A stretch of DNA of 24,876 bases from Clostridia bacterium (GTDB lineage Bacteria > Bacillota_A > Clostridia > Oscillospirales > CAG-272): positions 1-24,876 of the forward strand of contig JAGAIH010000020.1 of the NCBI GenBank assembly GCA_017626655.1, given 5' to 3'. Below the pieces are notes generated by a model that made no database searches, was not told the DNA's origin, and saw only the letters and a program-made list of their open reading frames with translations. A program made the position numbers and the translations under genes. The stretch's first letter is position 1. Each line of letters starts with the position of its first letter. Positions 1 to 10,013 of this stretch are shown piece after piece.

Positions 1-111
1 CAGAAGTATGACCCCACCAACTTCCTCCTCATGCACGCCATGGGTCCCAACGTAGCGGGCGTTATCGGCTCCGCTGTGGCTGCCGGTGTGTTCCTGTCCA
101 CTTTTGCATAA
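1..111 (+). CDS. oadB: Sodium ion-translocating decarboxylase beta subunit, C-terminal end (partial)
   Basis: Only the last 36 codons and the stop are in the window; the gene begins upstream. The reading frame opens at base 1 and ends in a glycine/alanine-rich helix with the motif [19 protein letters not shown], which is characteristic of the C-terminus of the OadB/GcdB/MmdB beta subunits. In that family the integral membrane beta subunit removes CO2 from carboxybiotin and couples this to Na+ export. The next gene, 22 bases downstream, is the matching carboxyltransferase alpha subunit, which supports the call. Which substrate the complex uses (oxaloacetate, methylmalonyl-CoA or glutaconyl-CoA) cannot be told from this fragment. 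Confidence 0.85.
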   Translation, partial: QKYDPTNFLLMHAMGPNVAGVIGSAVAAGVFLSTFA

Positions 112-133
112 TTGAATCTGAAAGGGAATAAAT

Positions 134-1531
134 ATGAGCAAGGTAAAAATTACCGAAACCGTCCTGCGTGACTCCCACCAGTCCCTGATCGCCACCCGTA
201 TGACCACCGAGGAGATGCTCCCCATCCTGTCCGCCATGGACGAGGTGGGCTACCACTCCCTGGAGGCCTGGGGCGGCGCCACCTTCGACTCCTGCATGCG
301 ATTCCTCAACGAGGATCCATGGGAGAGACTCCGCAAGATCCGCAACACCGTCAAGCGCACCAAGCTGCAAATGCTGTTCCGCGGCCAGAACATCCTGGGC
401 TACCGCCACTACGCCGACGACGTGGTGGAGTATTTCGTCCAGAAGTCCCTGGCCAACGGTATCGACATCATCCGTATCTTCGACGCGCTGAATGACCCCC
501 GCAACCTCAAGACCGCCATCAATGCCACCATCCGCGAGGGCGGTCACGTCCAGGCGGCCTTCTCCTACACCACGGGCGCAGTCTACACCCTGGACTACTA
601 CGCCAAGTACGCCAAGCAGCTGGAGGAGATGGGCGCGAATTCCATCTGTATCAAGGATATGTCGGGCCTTCTGAAGCCCTACGATGCCTATGAGCTGGTT
701 AAGACCCTGAAGTCCGCCGTCAGCATCCCCATCCAGCTCCATACCCACTACACCGCGGGCCTGGCCTCCATGACCATCCTGAAGGCCGTCGAGGCAGGGG
801 TGGACGTCATCGACACCGCCATCTCCCCCATGGCTCTGGGTACCTCCCAGCCTCCCACCGAGCCCATCGTGGCCACTCTGGCCGGCACCAAGTACGACAC
901 CGGCCTGGATCTCCAGAAGCTGGATAAGATCACCAAGTACTTCACCCCCCTCCGCGAGAAGTACCTCAAGGAAGGCCTCATGGATCCCAAGGTGCTGAAG
1001 GTGGACGTCAACGCTCTTCTGTACCAGGTCCCCGGCGGTATGCTCTCCAACCTCATGTCCCAGCTCAAGCAGGCGGGCAAGGAGGAGAAGCTCACCGAGG
1101 TGCTGGAGGAGGTCCCGCGCGTCCGCGCCGACGTGGGCTATCCTCCCCTGGTCACCCCCTCCTCCCAGATCGTGGGTACCCAGGCCGTGTTCAACGTTCT
1201 CATGGGCGAGCGGTACAAGACCTGCACCAAGGAGTTCAAGGACATCGTCCTGGGCAAGTACGGTAAGACCCCCGTGGCCATCGACCCCGCCTTCGCCAAG
1301 AAGATCGTGGGCGATCAGACCCCCATCACCTACCGCCCTGCCGACGATCTGGCCCCCGAGCTGGAGAAGCTCCGTTCCGAGATCCCCGCAGGATACCTGG
1401 AGCAGGACGAAGATGTTCTCTCCTACGCTCTGTTCGATAAGGTTGCGCTCAAATTCTTTGAATATCGCAAGAACCAAAAGTACGGTATCGACAAGAACGC
1501 TGATTTTGAAAACGGCGTTCATACCGTCTGA
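134..1531 (+). CDS. oadA: Biotin-dependent carboxyltransferase, oxaloacetate decarboxylase alpha subunit type
   Basis: The 465-residue protein is a DRE-TIM barrel carboxyltransferase followed by the PYC/OADA conserved carboxylase domain. Visible active-site features are the TVLRDSHQS start with metal ligand D13, the lysine K174 in IKDMSG that is carbamylated in this family, and the metal-binding pair H203/H205 in LHTHYTAG. It transfers the carboxyl group of oxaloacetate (or pyruvate in reverse) to biotin. Unlike the roughly 600-residue Klebsiella OadA, it ends without a biotinyl domain (no MKM motif), so the biotin carrier must be a separate protein, presumably encoded upstream with the beta subunit. 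A transcarboxylase 5S or pyruvate carboxylase B role is possible. Codons are strongly biased to C in third positions compared with the neighbours, suggesting high expression. Start chosen at ATG 134, preceded by AAAGGG. Confidence 0.9.
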   Translation: MSKVKITETVLRDSHQSLIATRMTTEEMLPILSAMDEVGYHSLEAWGGATFDSCMRFLNEDPWERLRKIRNTVKRTKLQMLFRGQNILGYRHYADDVVEYFVQKSLANGIDIIRIFDALNDPRNLKTAINATIREGGHVQAAFSYTTGAVYTLDYYAKYAKQLEEMGANSICIKDMSGLLKPYDAYELVKTLKSAVSIPIQLHTHYTAGLASMTILKAVEAGVDVIDTAISPMALGTSQPPTEPIVATLAGTKYDTGLDLQKLDKITKYFTPLREKYLKEGLMDPKVLKVDVNALLYQVPGGMLSNLMSQLKQAGKEEKLTEVLEEVPRVRADVGYPPLVTPSSQIVGTQAVFNVLMGERYKTCTKEFKDIVLGKYGKTPVAIDPAFAKKIVGDQTPITYRPADDLAPELEKLRSEIPAGYLEQDEDVLSYALFDKVALKFFEYRKNQKYGIDKNADFENGVHTV

Positions 1532-1539
1532 TTCTGACA

Positions 1540-1577
1540 CGAAAAAGCCTCTCTTTTCGAGAGGCTTTTTCGTTTTC
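1540..1577 (+). terminator. Rho-independent terminator of the decarboxylase operon
   Basis: A perfect 14-bp stem (1540-1553 with 1559-1572) with the 5-base loop TTTTC is followed by GTTTTCTT, starting 8 bases after the oadA stop. It closes the decarboxylase operon. Confidence 0.93.
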
Positions 1578-1701
1578 TTAAAACATAATTCAACTTGGTT
1601 TGGTATATTCTATATGGATACACAAGAATACGGATGCCGGCCAACCGCAAGCAAACCTTGTCGTGGTCAACATAACGCTATACGCGCAAGGAGGTATTCA
1701 T

Positions 1702-2889
1702 ATGCCCGACCTGATGGATTATTTGGAGTGGAGAGGGGATCTGAGATTTCAGGAAGCCCCGCTTTGCGAGGTGGATAATCTGATTTTTTGCTTACTTTCT
1801 TATATCGATCTGGATGGAATCGTCCCCGCACCCGGTAAAGGGAGCATTTCTTTCCGTGCGGCAGCAGCAGAATATTTCTTTTCTCATCCCGAAAGTAACA
1901 ACCGTCCCCTCGGTCTGATTATTCCTGCCGATATTCTGACCTTATTCCGCCGCATGGCACATACAAACCGCTTTCGAGAGCTTTTGTTGAGCGGATACAC
2001 GAATGAAATATGTAAGGAAAGAGAAATGCAATTTTCCGCTCTGACAATACATCTTCCCAACGAAGAATTGTTCGTGGCGTTTCGCGGAACAGACGATACC
2101 ATCGTCGGTTGGAAGGAGGATTTTAACCTGTCGGTAATGGATGAAGTACCTGCCCAGCGTAAGGCCGCTGACTATTTGAATCAGCTTGACATGACACCCG
2201 AAGCACACCTGTACGTAGGAGGGCATTCAAAGGGAGGTAATTTGGCCGTATGGGGGGCAGTTCACGCCGAGGAACGGGTGCGCGCAAGAGTGAAGGCCGC
2301 CTATTCCAACGACGGTCCAGGTTTTTCCGAAGGAACCGTTTCTTCAGAAGCCTATCAAGCTCTGCGGGATCGTATCCACCTATTTCTTCCCGAGGATTCG
2401 CTCATTGGACTTCTCCTGGAGCATGATGCAGGATACACCGTCGTAAAAAGCAGCTCCAAGGGGTTATTTCAGCATAACGGACTCTCCTGGTCTGTGCTTG
2501 GCGGAAGTTTCCTGCGCTCAGAGGGCTTATCGCCCGTCGGCATACGCAACGATACCGTGATCCGACGCAGAATCGCCGCGATGAGTCTCTCGGAACGGCG
2601 TGAGCTGATCCACATGATGTTTACAATACTGGAAGCGACCGGCGCCAAAACACTGACCGATCTTCATAAAGGGGGAGCGAAAACAGCATTGACCCTGATT
2701 AAAACGTATCGGGATATGCCCCCCGAGGAGCAGGAGACAGCCGCACTTCTTTGGGATAAGCTTTTCGGGAACAGCGGCGAAGAAAAGCAAACAAGCAATA
2801 CGGAATCCCAAGTAAAAACCTCTGCGGTAAAAAAATTCAGATCGAAGGGCAGGATTCGTATATCCTTTTTTCCACTTCTCCTGCCATGA
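1702..2889 (+). CDS. Mbeg1-like (DUF2974) alpha/beta-hydrolase family protein
   Basis: This 395-residue protein matches the DUF2974/Mbeg1-like family of cytoplasmic lipase-like proteins found in Firmicutes. It opens with the typical MPDLMDYLEWRGDL segment and carries a nucleophile elbow GGHSKGGN with candidate serine S176. An upstream strand with FRGTDDT resembles the oxyanion-hole region of class 3 lipases. The downstream acid and histidine of a triad cannot be assigned with certainty. The substrate is unknown. I use ATG 1702 because AAGGAGG lies 9 bases before it; a longer frame from 1600 has no ribosome site and an unconserved extension. The C-terminal part after residue 350 is low-similarity and lysine rich. 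The gene stands alone between the oadA terminator and the convergent addA gene, and no convincing promoter is resolved in 1578-1701. Confidence 0.85.
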   Translation: MPDLMDYLEWRGDLRFQEAPLCEVDNLIFCLLSYIDLDGIVPAPGKGSISFRAAAAEYFFSHPESNNRPLGLIIPADILTLFRRMAHTNRFRELLLSGYTNEICKEREMQFSALTIHLPNEELFVAFRGTDDTIVGWKEDFNLSVMDEVPAQRKAADYLNQLDMTPEAHLYVGGHSKGGNLAVWGAVHAEERVRARVKAAYSNDGPGFSEGTVSSEAYQALRDRIHLFLPEDSLIGLLLEHDAGYTVVKSSSKGLFQHNGLSWSVLGGSFLRSEGLSPVGIRNDTVIRRRIAAMSLSERRELIHMMFTILEATGAKTLTDLHKGGAKTALTLIKTYRDMPPEEQETAALLWDKLFGNSGEEKQTSNTESQVKTSAVKKFRSKGRIRISFFPLLLP

Positions 2890-2953
2890 AGAAATCTGAG
2901 CCAAGACATCAAGAAGGGAAATAACCTCAAGGCATACTCATATGAATAAAGCT

Positions 2954-2985
2954 ACAGGCTACCCGTTGGGATAGCCTGTTCTTTC
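2954..2985. terminator. Convergent hairpin between the hydrolase gene and addA
   Basis: ACAGGCTACCC (2954-2964) pairs with GGGATAGCCTGT (2968-2979) with one bulged A. It lies 5 bases past the addA stop and 64 bases past the hydrolase stop. T-tracts are weak on both sides (TTCTTTC on plus, TAGCTTTATTC on minus), so it may serve both genes. Confidence 0.65.
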
Positions 2986-5900
2986 ATGCTTCGATCTCTA
3001 TGGCTTCTCCCAGAGGAATCGAATATATGAAAGTATGCGTAGGGCGGACACCGAATGCTTCTTCTACAGCAGCAACGTATTGGGACATCTGCTCTCCGTG
3101 CTTTTCACGCATTCTTGCCTTGAGCAGGGAAGGATCCCTTCGTTCGGCTTCGCTGATGTGATCCGTTTTATAGTCGCAAAGTTCTATATGTCCATCCGCA
3201 AAAATACAGAGCAGATCTATGGATCCTTGAATCTGAAGAACACGGTCTCCCAGCGCTTCGGCAAACTGTGGATCGGAAGTGAGCTTCGCTAAAGGCAGAA
3301 AACGGGTGAAACGGTATTCGCGTCTGACTGTATCCGCCTCACAAACCCGTTTGAAAAATTTGCTTTGGAAAAAGGCAGACAGCAAGGAAGCATCCAGGAT
3401 CTGCGCAGTACGGTCATTAATGTATCCGAGCTGACGCAGAAGAGCGATCTCTTCTTCAATTCCACTGCATAATACGCGGTTATAATCACAGAATTGCAGG
3501 AACAAGTGAGCTGCCGTGCCTTTTTCGGATGCAGTCGGACGCCGTTTTTCGCTGAGCAGAAGCTCAAATTCGTTATCTGCGGACGAACGCATCAGCTCCA
3601 AAGACTGTCGTATGGCTGCCAGGCTTTGGGCATCGCACCAACTTTCTTGAGAGGTGAGAGTGGGAAGCTTTCCGTCTTTGGGATCCAGATCCGTATCGTA
3701 GAATACACATTCATCTAAAAGAAGCTCTCTCATGCGTGAGGCGGGAATCTTTGTCGGAACCATGCCAAGCGCACGTTCCATCGGAGAAGGAGGCATGATG
3801 TCTTGGAGAACGGAAGCATAGCGCGAGGCAACCGGATTCTCGGCCAATACGGTATTGTGGATCATATGCAAAGGAGCGTCCGACGCGATCTCCTCTACAG
3901 GATAGCGGTTAAGTTCGACGAAGCGGCTTATTTCAGGATGTGCATCCAAACCGGCCAAGATCCATTTCAGGTAACTGCTACAAGACAAGGTAGCAAAGCG
4001 ATCCCCCTCTGAAAAGGAAACAGACTTACCGTTTCCCGTACCGATCAGATACAGTCTCTCACGGGCACGGGTCATAGCAACGTAGAGCACCCGCATCTCT
4101 TCCTCCCGCTCTGAAAGCTTTACGGCCAGAGCAGAGGCTCTTCTGAGGGCGGTATCAGTCTTATATTGCTCCGTATGATCTCCGCTTCGATTCCGACGGT
4201 AGAGCTTCAAGGAGACACCTGCGCGCTTTTCGAAGATCATATCGGAGGTATAAGAGCGAGCCGAAAAGCTCTGCCCGCAACGCACAACAAAACAGACCGG
4301 GAATTCAAGACCCTTTGATCGGTGTATGGTCATGATAGATACGTGTCCGTCTCTTCCTTCGGAAGGCGCCGGAACGTTTTTTGTCGTCCTCAAGCGATTT
4401 TCAAAATAACGAAGGAAGCTGCCAAGCGAAACAAAGACAGATGAGCGATATGTGCGGGCGCATTCGTACAGATAACGGAATGCGGGTGTCGCTCGGCAAG
4501 CACATCGACTGTCCCGTCGGAGGAGCCGAAGTAGCTTATTAGCTGGCTGCGTCGCAATGAGTCGGCGATAATACTCCATCCAGGCCAGAAAGGCGGTGAG
4601 CTTATCACGCAGTACAGGGTCAGCATCCTCGGAAACGACGTACTCTTCAATGCCACCGTACAGAGAATGAGATTCAACACCGGCATCTCCCACGTTTCGT
4701 ATGGCTATCAGCTCCTCCAAATCCAGCCCCGGGAAAGGGGCGCGAAGTACTTCGGAAAGGGGGATATCCCCGTTAGGATCATCCAGAACCCGAAGGAGAT
4801 TGACCAGATAGGACATATCGGTTCCATGCAAAAGATCCCGTCCGGCTTGAGCAGCTTCCAGCTCTTCGGAACCGGTAGGGATTCCCATAGCCGTCAAAGC
4901 CTTCATGTAAACTGACAGCGAGGTTCTGTTGCGCATCAGAATGACAATATCCGATGGCTTGATGGGCTGACTGTTAGCAAGCGGTACTTTATTGCGAAGA
5001 AGGCCGGCAATTTCGTTGGCAACGTACATAGCCTCCGCCTCGACTCCCGATGCCTCATCCATGGCTCCCGCAATATCCATCCCGTCCCGCCTTGTACGGG
5101 GAGGCTCTACCAGTACACTGACTGTAACAGCAGGAGTCACGTACCCTTCAAATGGTTTTGGCTTTGAAAAGCCCAGATCATCCTCGTCAAGGTAACCAAT
5201 GGCGTCCGGACAAGCACGGAATATTTGCCCGCAAACGGCATTTGTCACCCGAATGACGGATTCGTCACATCGGAAATTGTCCGACATAAATATACTGTTG
5301 CCTTGAGAAACAACTGAGCCGGAAGGATCGCTGTGCGGATCCAGCTGAGGCAGATTTCGGCGGTATCGGGCAAAGACCGAAGGATCCGCACCTCGAAATC
5401 CATATATACTCTGCTTGATATCTCCAACCATAAAGCGGTGATCGCCGCCAACCAAGCGAAAAATCTCATCCTGCATTTCGTCCACATCCTGATACTCGTC
5501 AATGTAGACCTCGTCGAAGCGATTGCGAAGCTCTGTTGCCATACCGCTGGGGAGACCGTTTTTATCGCGCAGTAAAGAAAGTAAATAGCGGCGGTTGTCT
5601 GTAAAATCACAGATACCGCGAATTTTCTTTTCAGACATGATCCGACGATCGTATTCAGACAGAAAACTATACAGAACACGACAAAGCATGGCTGTATGCT
5701 CCATTTGTTCGGCGACAGCTTCGGGAGGATCACGGAAATAATCATCACGCAAACCTTTGATCCCGTCTACGAGCTCAGTACGTTGCTCCTTATATGCAAC
5801 GAATATGGGATCAGCTCCACGTAAGGCACCTAATCGCTCATTACGGTATGATGTCAGAAGCGCATATGCATCCGCATAGGACTCGGTATCGGCGAGACGC

Positions 5901-6730
5901 GTACAAAAGTTAAGATCATTTTGAAAAGCACAACCATATGCTTTGAAAGCGGACGGATCCGTTGCGAAATCTTGCAGAGCACGTTCGAGAAGCGTTATGC
6001 CGTGTGTAGCAAATTCCTTGACCCATTCGGCAAGTATTTTTCCGTGCCGGGTGCTGAAAAATTCGAAAGTTTCTGATTCAACAGCCAAATCCAACTCGTC
6101 CGCCTCCTGCTTCAGGCGTTCAAGCTCTTCGGGAAAAGAAAGAAGACGATCGTATAGGGACAGCAAAGTGGGGATCAGCTCGTTGTCATTTTTCGATGAG
6201 GTCAGACTGTCGCACAGATCGGCAAAGGGGTTGTCCCAGAGAAGTGAAAAAGAATCGGATGGTTGGTTTTGTTTTGCATATCGTATATAGAATTCGTCAA
6301 TCAGCTCACCCATCACACGTTCGCGCAGCGGTGACAGCTCGGCTTCATCAGCAATGCGGGAGGAAGCGGGAAGCCCCAGTGCGGCAAAATTTTCCTTGAC
6401 CGGCTCACGGCAAAAGGCGTCAATGGTGCTGATGTGTGCCCCGCCAAGACCAATAAGTTGGCGTTGAAGATGGCGATTACCGGGATCACGGGCGATCGCA
6501 TCCGAAAGAGCGGCGGATATGCGCTCCTTGAGCTCTGCTGCCGCCGCGCGGGTAAAGGTTACGATGAGCATACGGGAAAGCTCGGCGGGATCCGTCGGAT
6601 CAGTCAAACGGCGTATGATACGCTCGGTCAGAGTGGCGGTCTTACCTGAGCCTGCCGCCGCCGATATGAGCAGCGTTCTTCCCAGAGTAGACATGGCTAC
6701 ACTCTGAGACGGAGTCCAATTTCTTGCCAT
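2984..6730 (-). CDS. addA: ATP-dependent helicase/nuclease AddA
   Basis: At 1248 residues this is the usual length for AddA, the UvrD-like 3'-5' helicase and nuclease subunit that, with AddB, resects double-strand breaks for RecA loading. The Walker A motif AAAGSGKT is at residues 24-31, the Walker B/motif II DEYQD at 411-415, and motif III reads GDIKQSIYGFRGADP. Later helicase motifs are MTIHRSKGLEFP and VLYVAMTRARERLYL. The C-terminal RecB-type nuclease keeps a GTAAHLFL histidine and the catalytic LCDYKTDH with D1186 and K1188, so both activities look intact. Start ATG 6728-6730 has AAAGGA 8 bases upstream. It follows addB after 49 bases and ends the operon before a hairpin. Confidence 0.97.
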   Translation of the reverse strand: MARNWTPSQSVAMSTLGRTLLISAAAGSGKTATLTERIIRRLTDPTDPAELSRMLIVTFTRAAAAELKERISAALSDAIARDPGNRHLQRQLIGLGGAHISTIDAFCREPVKENFAALGLPASSRIADEAELSPLRERVMGELIDEFYIRYAKQNQPSDSFSLLWDNPFADLCDSLTSSKNDNELIPTLLSLYDRLLSFPEELERLKQEADELDLAVESETFEFFSTRHGKILAEWVKEFATHGITLLERALQDFATDPSAFKAYGCAFQNDLNFCTRLADTESYADAYALLTSYRNERLGALRGADPIFVAYKEQRTELVDGIKGLRDDYFRDPPEAVAEQMEHTAMLCRVLYSFLSEYDRRIMSEKKIRGICDFTDNRRYLLSLLRDKNGLPSGMATELRNRFDEVYIDEYQDVDEMQDEIFRLVGGDHRFMVGDIKQSIYGFRGADPSVFARYRRNLPQLDPHSDPSGSVVSQGNSIFMSDNFRCDESVIRVTNAVCGQIFRACPDAIGYLDEDDLGFSKPKPFEGYVTPAVTVSVLVEPPRTRRDGMDIAGAMDEASGVEAEAMYVANEIAGLLRNKVPLANSQPIKPSDIVILMRNRTSLSVYMKALTAMGIPTGSEELEAAQAGRDLLHGTDMSYLVNLLRVLDDPNGDIPLSEVLRAPFPGLDLEELIAIRNVGDAGVESHSLYGGIEEYVVSEDADPVLRDKLTAFLAWMEYYRRLIATQPANKLLRLLRRDSRCACRATPAFRYLYECARTYRSSVFVSLGSFLRYFENRLRTTKNVPAPSEGRDGHVSIMTIHRSKGLEFPVCFVVRCGQSFSARSYTSDMIFEKRAGVSLKLYRRNRSGDHTEQYKTDTALRRASALAVKLSEREEEMRVLYVAMTRARERLYLIGTGNGKSVSFSEGDRFATLSCSSYLKWILAGLDAHPEISRFVELNRYPVEEIASDAPLHMIHNTVLAENPVASRYASVLQDIMPPSPMERALGMVPTKIPASRMRELLLDECVFYDTDLDPKDGKLPTLTSQESWCDAQSLAAIRQSLELMRSSADNEFELLLSEKRRPTASEKGTAAHLFLQFCDYNRVLCSGIEEEIALLRQLGYINDRTAQILDASLLSAFFQSKFFKRVCEADTVRREYRFTRFLPLAKLTSDPQFAEALGDRVLQIQGSIDLLCIFADGHIELCDYKTDHISEAERRDPSLLKARMREKHGEQMSQYVAAVEEAFGVRPTHTFIYSIPLGEAIEIEA

Positions 6731-6779
6731 ACTTCCAATCCTTTCTTAAGGAGGAATAAATCATCCCGGAATACATGGA

Positions 6780-9700
6780 TTACATTTGACAGACACCGCA
6801 GGAATGCTTCATGCGGCAGAATGTACAGGCGTTTTCGGAGGGAGTCCTGTATGCGCGCCCATCGTACATGGCAGATGCGGTATCTCTTATGGTTCTTTGA
6901 AGAATTTCCTCAAGATCTGACATAAACTGGGCGGAACAAAGACCTTTTCCCGTAAAGCTTCCTTCCTTGCTTCTTTTGACAGAGGGCAGATAGGTTATGC
7001 TCTCATCGGAATTGGCGGCGTGAAGAATTTCGAGATTATTCAATATGATCCCCGTTCTGCGGGGAAGCAATGCACCGTCACGGTCAGATTCGTCGGGGCT
7101 GATGTAGACGGCTGAAGCGGGAAGCACTTTTTGGGGTATGCGCCCTTTTTCATCGGCAAACAGAGCGCGATTTTCAGGCGAGCACAGCGTGAACAGGTAG
7201 AGCAGAAGCTGTATATTCATGTCTTCCGTAACCGAGCGTACTGAAAAATCGTGCTTGGAGGATTTGTAATCGATCACACGAACGTATACAGCCTCTCCGT
7301 CTTCGGAACGGTACAGATCAACACGGTCAATGCGTCCGCCCAGTAAAAGCTTGACGGCAGAACCTTCAGCAGACGCAGAACCATCATCCCGTGTCGGGAG
7401 AGGTTCTTCTATTGTATCATCATCGGGCTCAAGAAGCAGACACATGGGACGGGGATCCGAGGGATCCCGACCATGTGTATCCCATTCAAGCCCCGCTACA
7501 CGAAAGGCTGATTGCTGCAATTCAGCTTGAATACTGTCTATGAGCATGAGTGCAATCTGGCGAAGGCGGTCGAAAAGATGCAAAAGACGTCCGTTTTGCG
7601 AAATATCGCCGCAAAGCTCCTGCATATAGGCCAATATTACGGCATCAGCTGTTTCCCGTACTTCGTTTTCACTCATGGGTCGAAGGCGGTTACACTCGTC
7701 CAGAGCTATGCGAAGGTATTGTTCCAAGATGTGGTGGATAAAATTGCCTGCACCAAGATTATCAAATTTGGCTTCTACCTTCTCACGGAGCCTGAGAATA
7801 TGAGAGCCGTAATAACTGTAGGGACATCGTGAAAACATCTGTAAGCGGCTTTGTGAAAGCCAGATTTCTTCTCCTAAAAGACGGCGAACCGTAGCTTTTT
7901 TGATACAGTCATCCGTAGGCGTTCTATGACGGTCTGTTTGATTTTCGAATAAAAAAGCCGAAGAAAAATGCTCCACGTCCAGGTTGGGAAACAGAAATTT
8001 GAGTCTGGAAAAGGCGACCGAAGGCGAGCGGACCTGTCCGTCGGCGGAGGAAGATGAGCAGGAGAGGATCAACGCATCGGAAGGCTTGCTGAAAGCACGC
8101 CAAACGTATAAAAGCTCGTCGGAAGTTAAGCGTTCCAAACGGTCGCTGAGTTCAACGCCCCAATTGGAGAGGACCTCCTTATCCTGCTCTGTGAGAAGCC
8201 CATCATCCGTACGTGATTGGGGGAACTCACCTTCGCAAAGTCCCAAGACCAGCACTGCTTTCATATGATCCACGCGAAGGGTAGATGCCGATCCCACAGT
8301 CACACAGTCGTGCCGTGCGGGAACGGATCCGATATCCGTAGCCGAAAAGACTAAGGACAGCGCGGCTTGGAGCTCATCGGGCGAGAGAGGTTCAGCTTCC
8401 TCCATGACCGTTGCAACCGTTGCAAGAGTTTCGGTTAAAAACGACCAGAGCCGAACCTGTTCTCCTGCTTCGCGCACTTGACCAAGCCTTAAATACTCCT
8501 CGGCTTGCAATGTGAGTGTGTTCCGTACGTCAAGAGCGGATAAGTAATCGTAAAGCGCACGGCATTCCTCGGTGACGGTTTTGGCCGCTTTCAATTGGAT
8601 CTCCAATTCCAGGAGTGGGGTCATCACACGGTGTCGAACGCGATTGGCCGCTTCCAGAATGACTTCTCCTCTTTTCGACATACCGATCACATAACCATCC
8701 GGATTCATGCTCCAGCCGTCCTCGGTCATGCGTCGACCTTCCAGTTTCCACGTATCGATATACTCGGAAAAGTAATCAATATCACGCAAGGAAAGATCGA
8801 TAAGCCCTGTTTTACACAAGGTCATGATATCCTCAGCTCGGAAGCGGCGGGAAATGCACCGCAAAGCGGTTATCAGAAGACGGGCGGCAGGTTTTTCCTG
8901 AAGATCCGTCCTTTGAGAAAGGAAGAAGGGAATATGATACTGCTCAAAAGCAGCATCAAGAATGCCGTCCCACGAAGCCGTATCCCGCACGACAACGGCG
9001 ATCTCGCTGAAGCTGATCCCCTTCTGTTGCAGCTCATGCACGTGCAGAGCGGTAGCGACAGCCTCATCGTAGGGATCCGGACATAGAACGCAACGAATGG
9101 ATGTGTCAGCAGGATCGTTTTCTTCTTGACATCTGCGAGGCGTAAGATCGAAATTCCAGAGCTCCCGTTCCAGATACAGCAGTGAAGGAGAAGCATAGCG
9201 ATGAGACTCTTCCAGAAGTATATCCTCATACTCACGCCCCAAATCCTCACACAGACGGGTCACACGGCGGACAGCATCCTTCATGCTGTCAAATTGCGGT
9301 TGAGGTTCAAGTCGCCCACCGCATCCGAAAGAGACGGTTACCTCAGAAGCCTGCTCCAGGAGAGGTCGCAGGATCGCATATTCCTGCATGGTAAAGCTGG
9401 TGAATGAGTCAATATAAACAACCGATCCCGAAAAGAAGTGATTCTTTTCGATCTGAGAAGCCGCCCGAAGAAGACGGTCTGAAGGATTTTCGCCAAAGAC
9501 ATCTGTAAGAAGTCTGTCATAGGAAGCAGAAACAAGTGCTAGATCTCGGAGTTTTCCGTACAATGGGGAACTCGGGTCCAACCGGCTTGAAACTCGTTCA
9601 AGCTCAGAGGGAGTTACACCGTTTACCTTGAGCTCGTCAACAGCTCGGAGCATTTTTTCGCAAAGAGAAGTATCCGTAGAACCATGATGAGCATATGCTT

Positions 9701-10013
9701 CCATCATTCCGGAAAGCTCCCGCAGGTTCTCCCACATGAGCAAGGACCTCATAGCCCGTGATACCGTATGCTGAGCACGACCACCATAGAGATCAGCCAC
9801 GGTCTCGCACAGGCGGGAAAAGCTGAAAACCGATAAGTATCTTCCGGCTTCCGGCGGCAGAGACAGCAGTACCTCTCGCTCAACGGAGTACGCCTGCTGC
9901 TCGGGAACAAGGAGATATACGTGACGGGAAGCTTCGGCGCAGATGCGCTTGATCTCTTCCACTATGCGAGTGGTCTTTCCCGTACCCGGGCGGCCGAACA
10001 GGAAATGGATCAT
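6780..10013 (-). CDS. addB: ATP-dependent nuclease subunit AddB
   Basis: The 1077-residue protein is AddB, partner of AddA in double-strand break resection. It begins with the nucleotide-binding loop GRPGTGKT (residues 7-14), has a degenerate helicase body, and ends in a RecB-family nuclease domain with D915-Y-K917 in VIDYKSS. The four cysteines expected for the AddB iron-sulfur staple are present: C730 in SRCPYSYY, and C1063, C1066 and C1072 at the extreme C-terminus; C1075 is an extra nearby cysteine. The gene's ATG overlaps the stop of the upstream QueG-like gene as ATGA (10010-10013), implying translational coupling, and addA follows. It is somewhat shorter than the Bacillus protein but no domain appears to be missing. 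Confidence 0.96.
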   Translation of the reverse strand: MIHFLFGRPGTGKTTRIVEEIKRICAEASRHVYLLVPEQQAYSVEREVLLSLPPEAGRYLSVFSFSRLCETVADLYGGRAQHTVSRAMRSLLMWENLRELSGMMEAYAHHGSTDTSLCEKMLRAVDELKVNGVTPSELERVSSRLDPSSPLYGKLRDLALVSASYDRLLTDVFGENPSDRLLRAASQIEKNHFFSGSVVYIDSFTSFTMQEYAILRPLLEQASEVTVSFGCGGRLEPQPQFDSMKDAVRRVTRLCEDLGREYEDILLEESHRYASPSLLYLERELWNFDLTPRRCQEENDPADTSIRCVLCPDPYDEAVATALHVHELQQKGISFSEIAVVVRDTASWDGILDAAFEQYHIPFFLSQRTDLQEKPAARLLITALRCISRRFRAEDIMTLCKTGLIDLSLRDIDYFSEYIDTWKLEGRRMTEDGWSMNPDGYVIGMSKRGEVILEAANRVRHRVMTPLLELEIQLKAAKTVTEECRALYDYLSALDVRNTLTLQAEEYLRLGQVREAGEQVRLWSFLTETLATVATVMEEAEPLSPDELQAALSLVFSATDIGSVPARHDCVTVGSASTLRVDHMKAVLVLGLCEGEFPQSRTDDGLLTEQDKEVLSNWGVELSDRLERLTSDELLYVWRAFSKPSDALILSCSSSSADGQVRSPSVAFSRLKFLFPNLDVEHFSSAFLFENQTDRHRTPTDDCIKKATVRRLLGEEIWLSQSRLQMFSRCPYSYYGSHILRLREKVEAKFDNLGAGNFIHHILEQYLRIALDECNRLRPMSENEVRETADAVILAYMQELCGDISQNGRLLHLFDRLRQIALMLIDSIQAELQQSAFRVAGLEWDTHGRDPSDPRPMCLLLEPDDDTIEEPLPTRDDGSASAEGSAVKLLLGGRIDRVDLYRSEDGEAVYVRVIDYKSSKHDFSVRSVTEDMNIQLLLYLFTLCSPENRALFADEKGRIPQKVLPASAVYISPDESDRDGALLPRRTGIILNNLEILHAANSDESITYLPSVKRSKEGSFTGKGLCSAQFMSDLEEILQRTIRDTASAMYDGRAYRTPSENACTFCRMKHSCGVCQM

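Noticed and set aside
62..1540. A 492-codon open frame on the minus strand across oadA
   Set aside because: It is antisense to a well-conserved carboxyltransferase. The C-biased third positions of oadA remove stop codons on the other strand, and the product is low-complexity Gly/Leu/Val/His-rich.
1600..1701. Longer N-terminus of the Mbeg1-like protein from ATG 1600
   Set aside because: No ribosome site precedes it and the added residues look non-conserved; ATG 1702 has a strong AAGGAGG.
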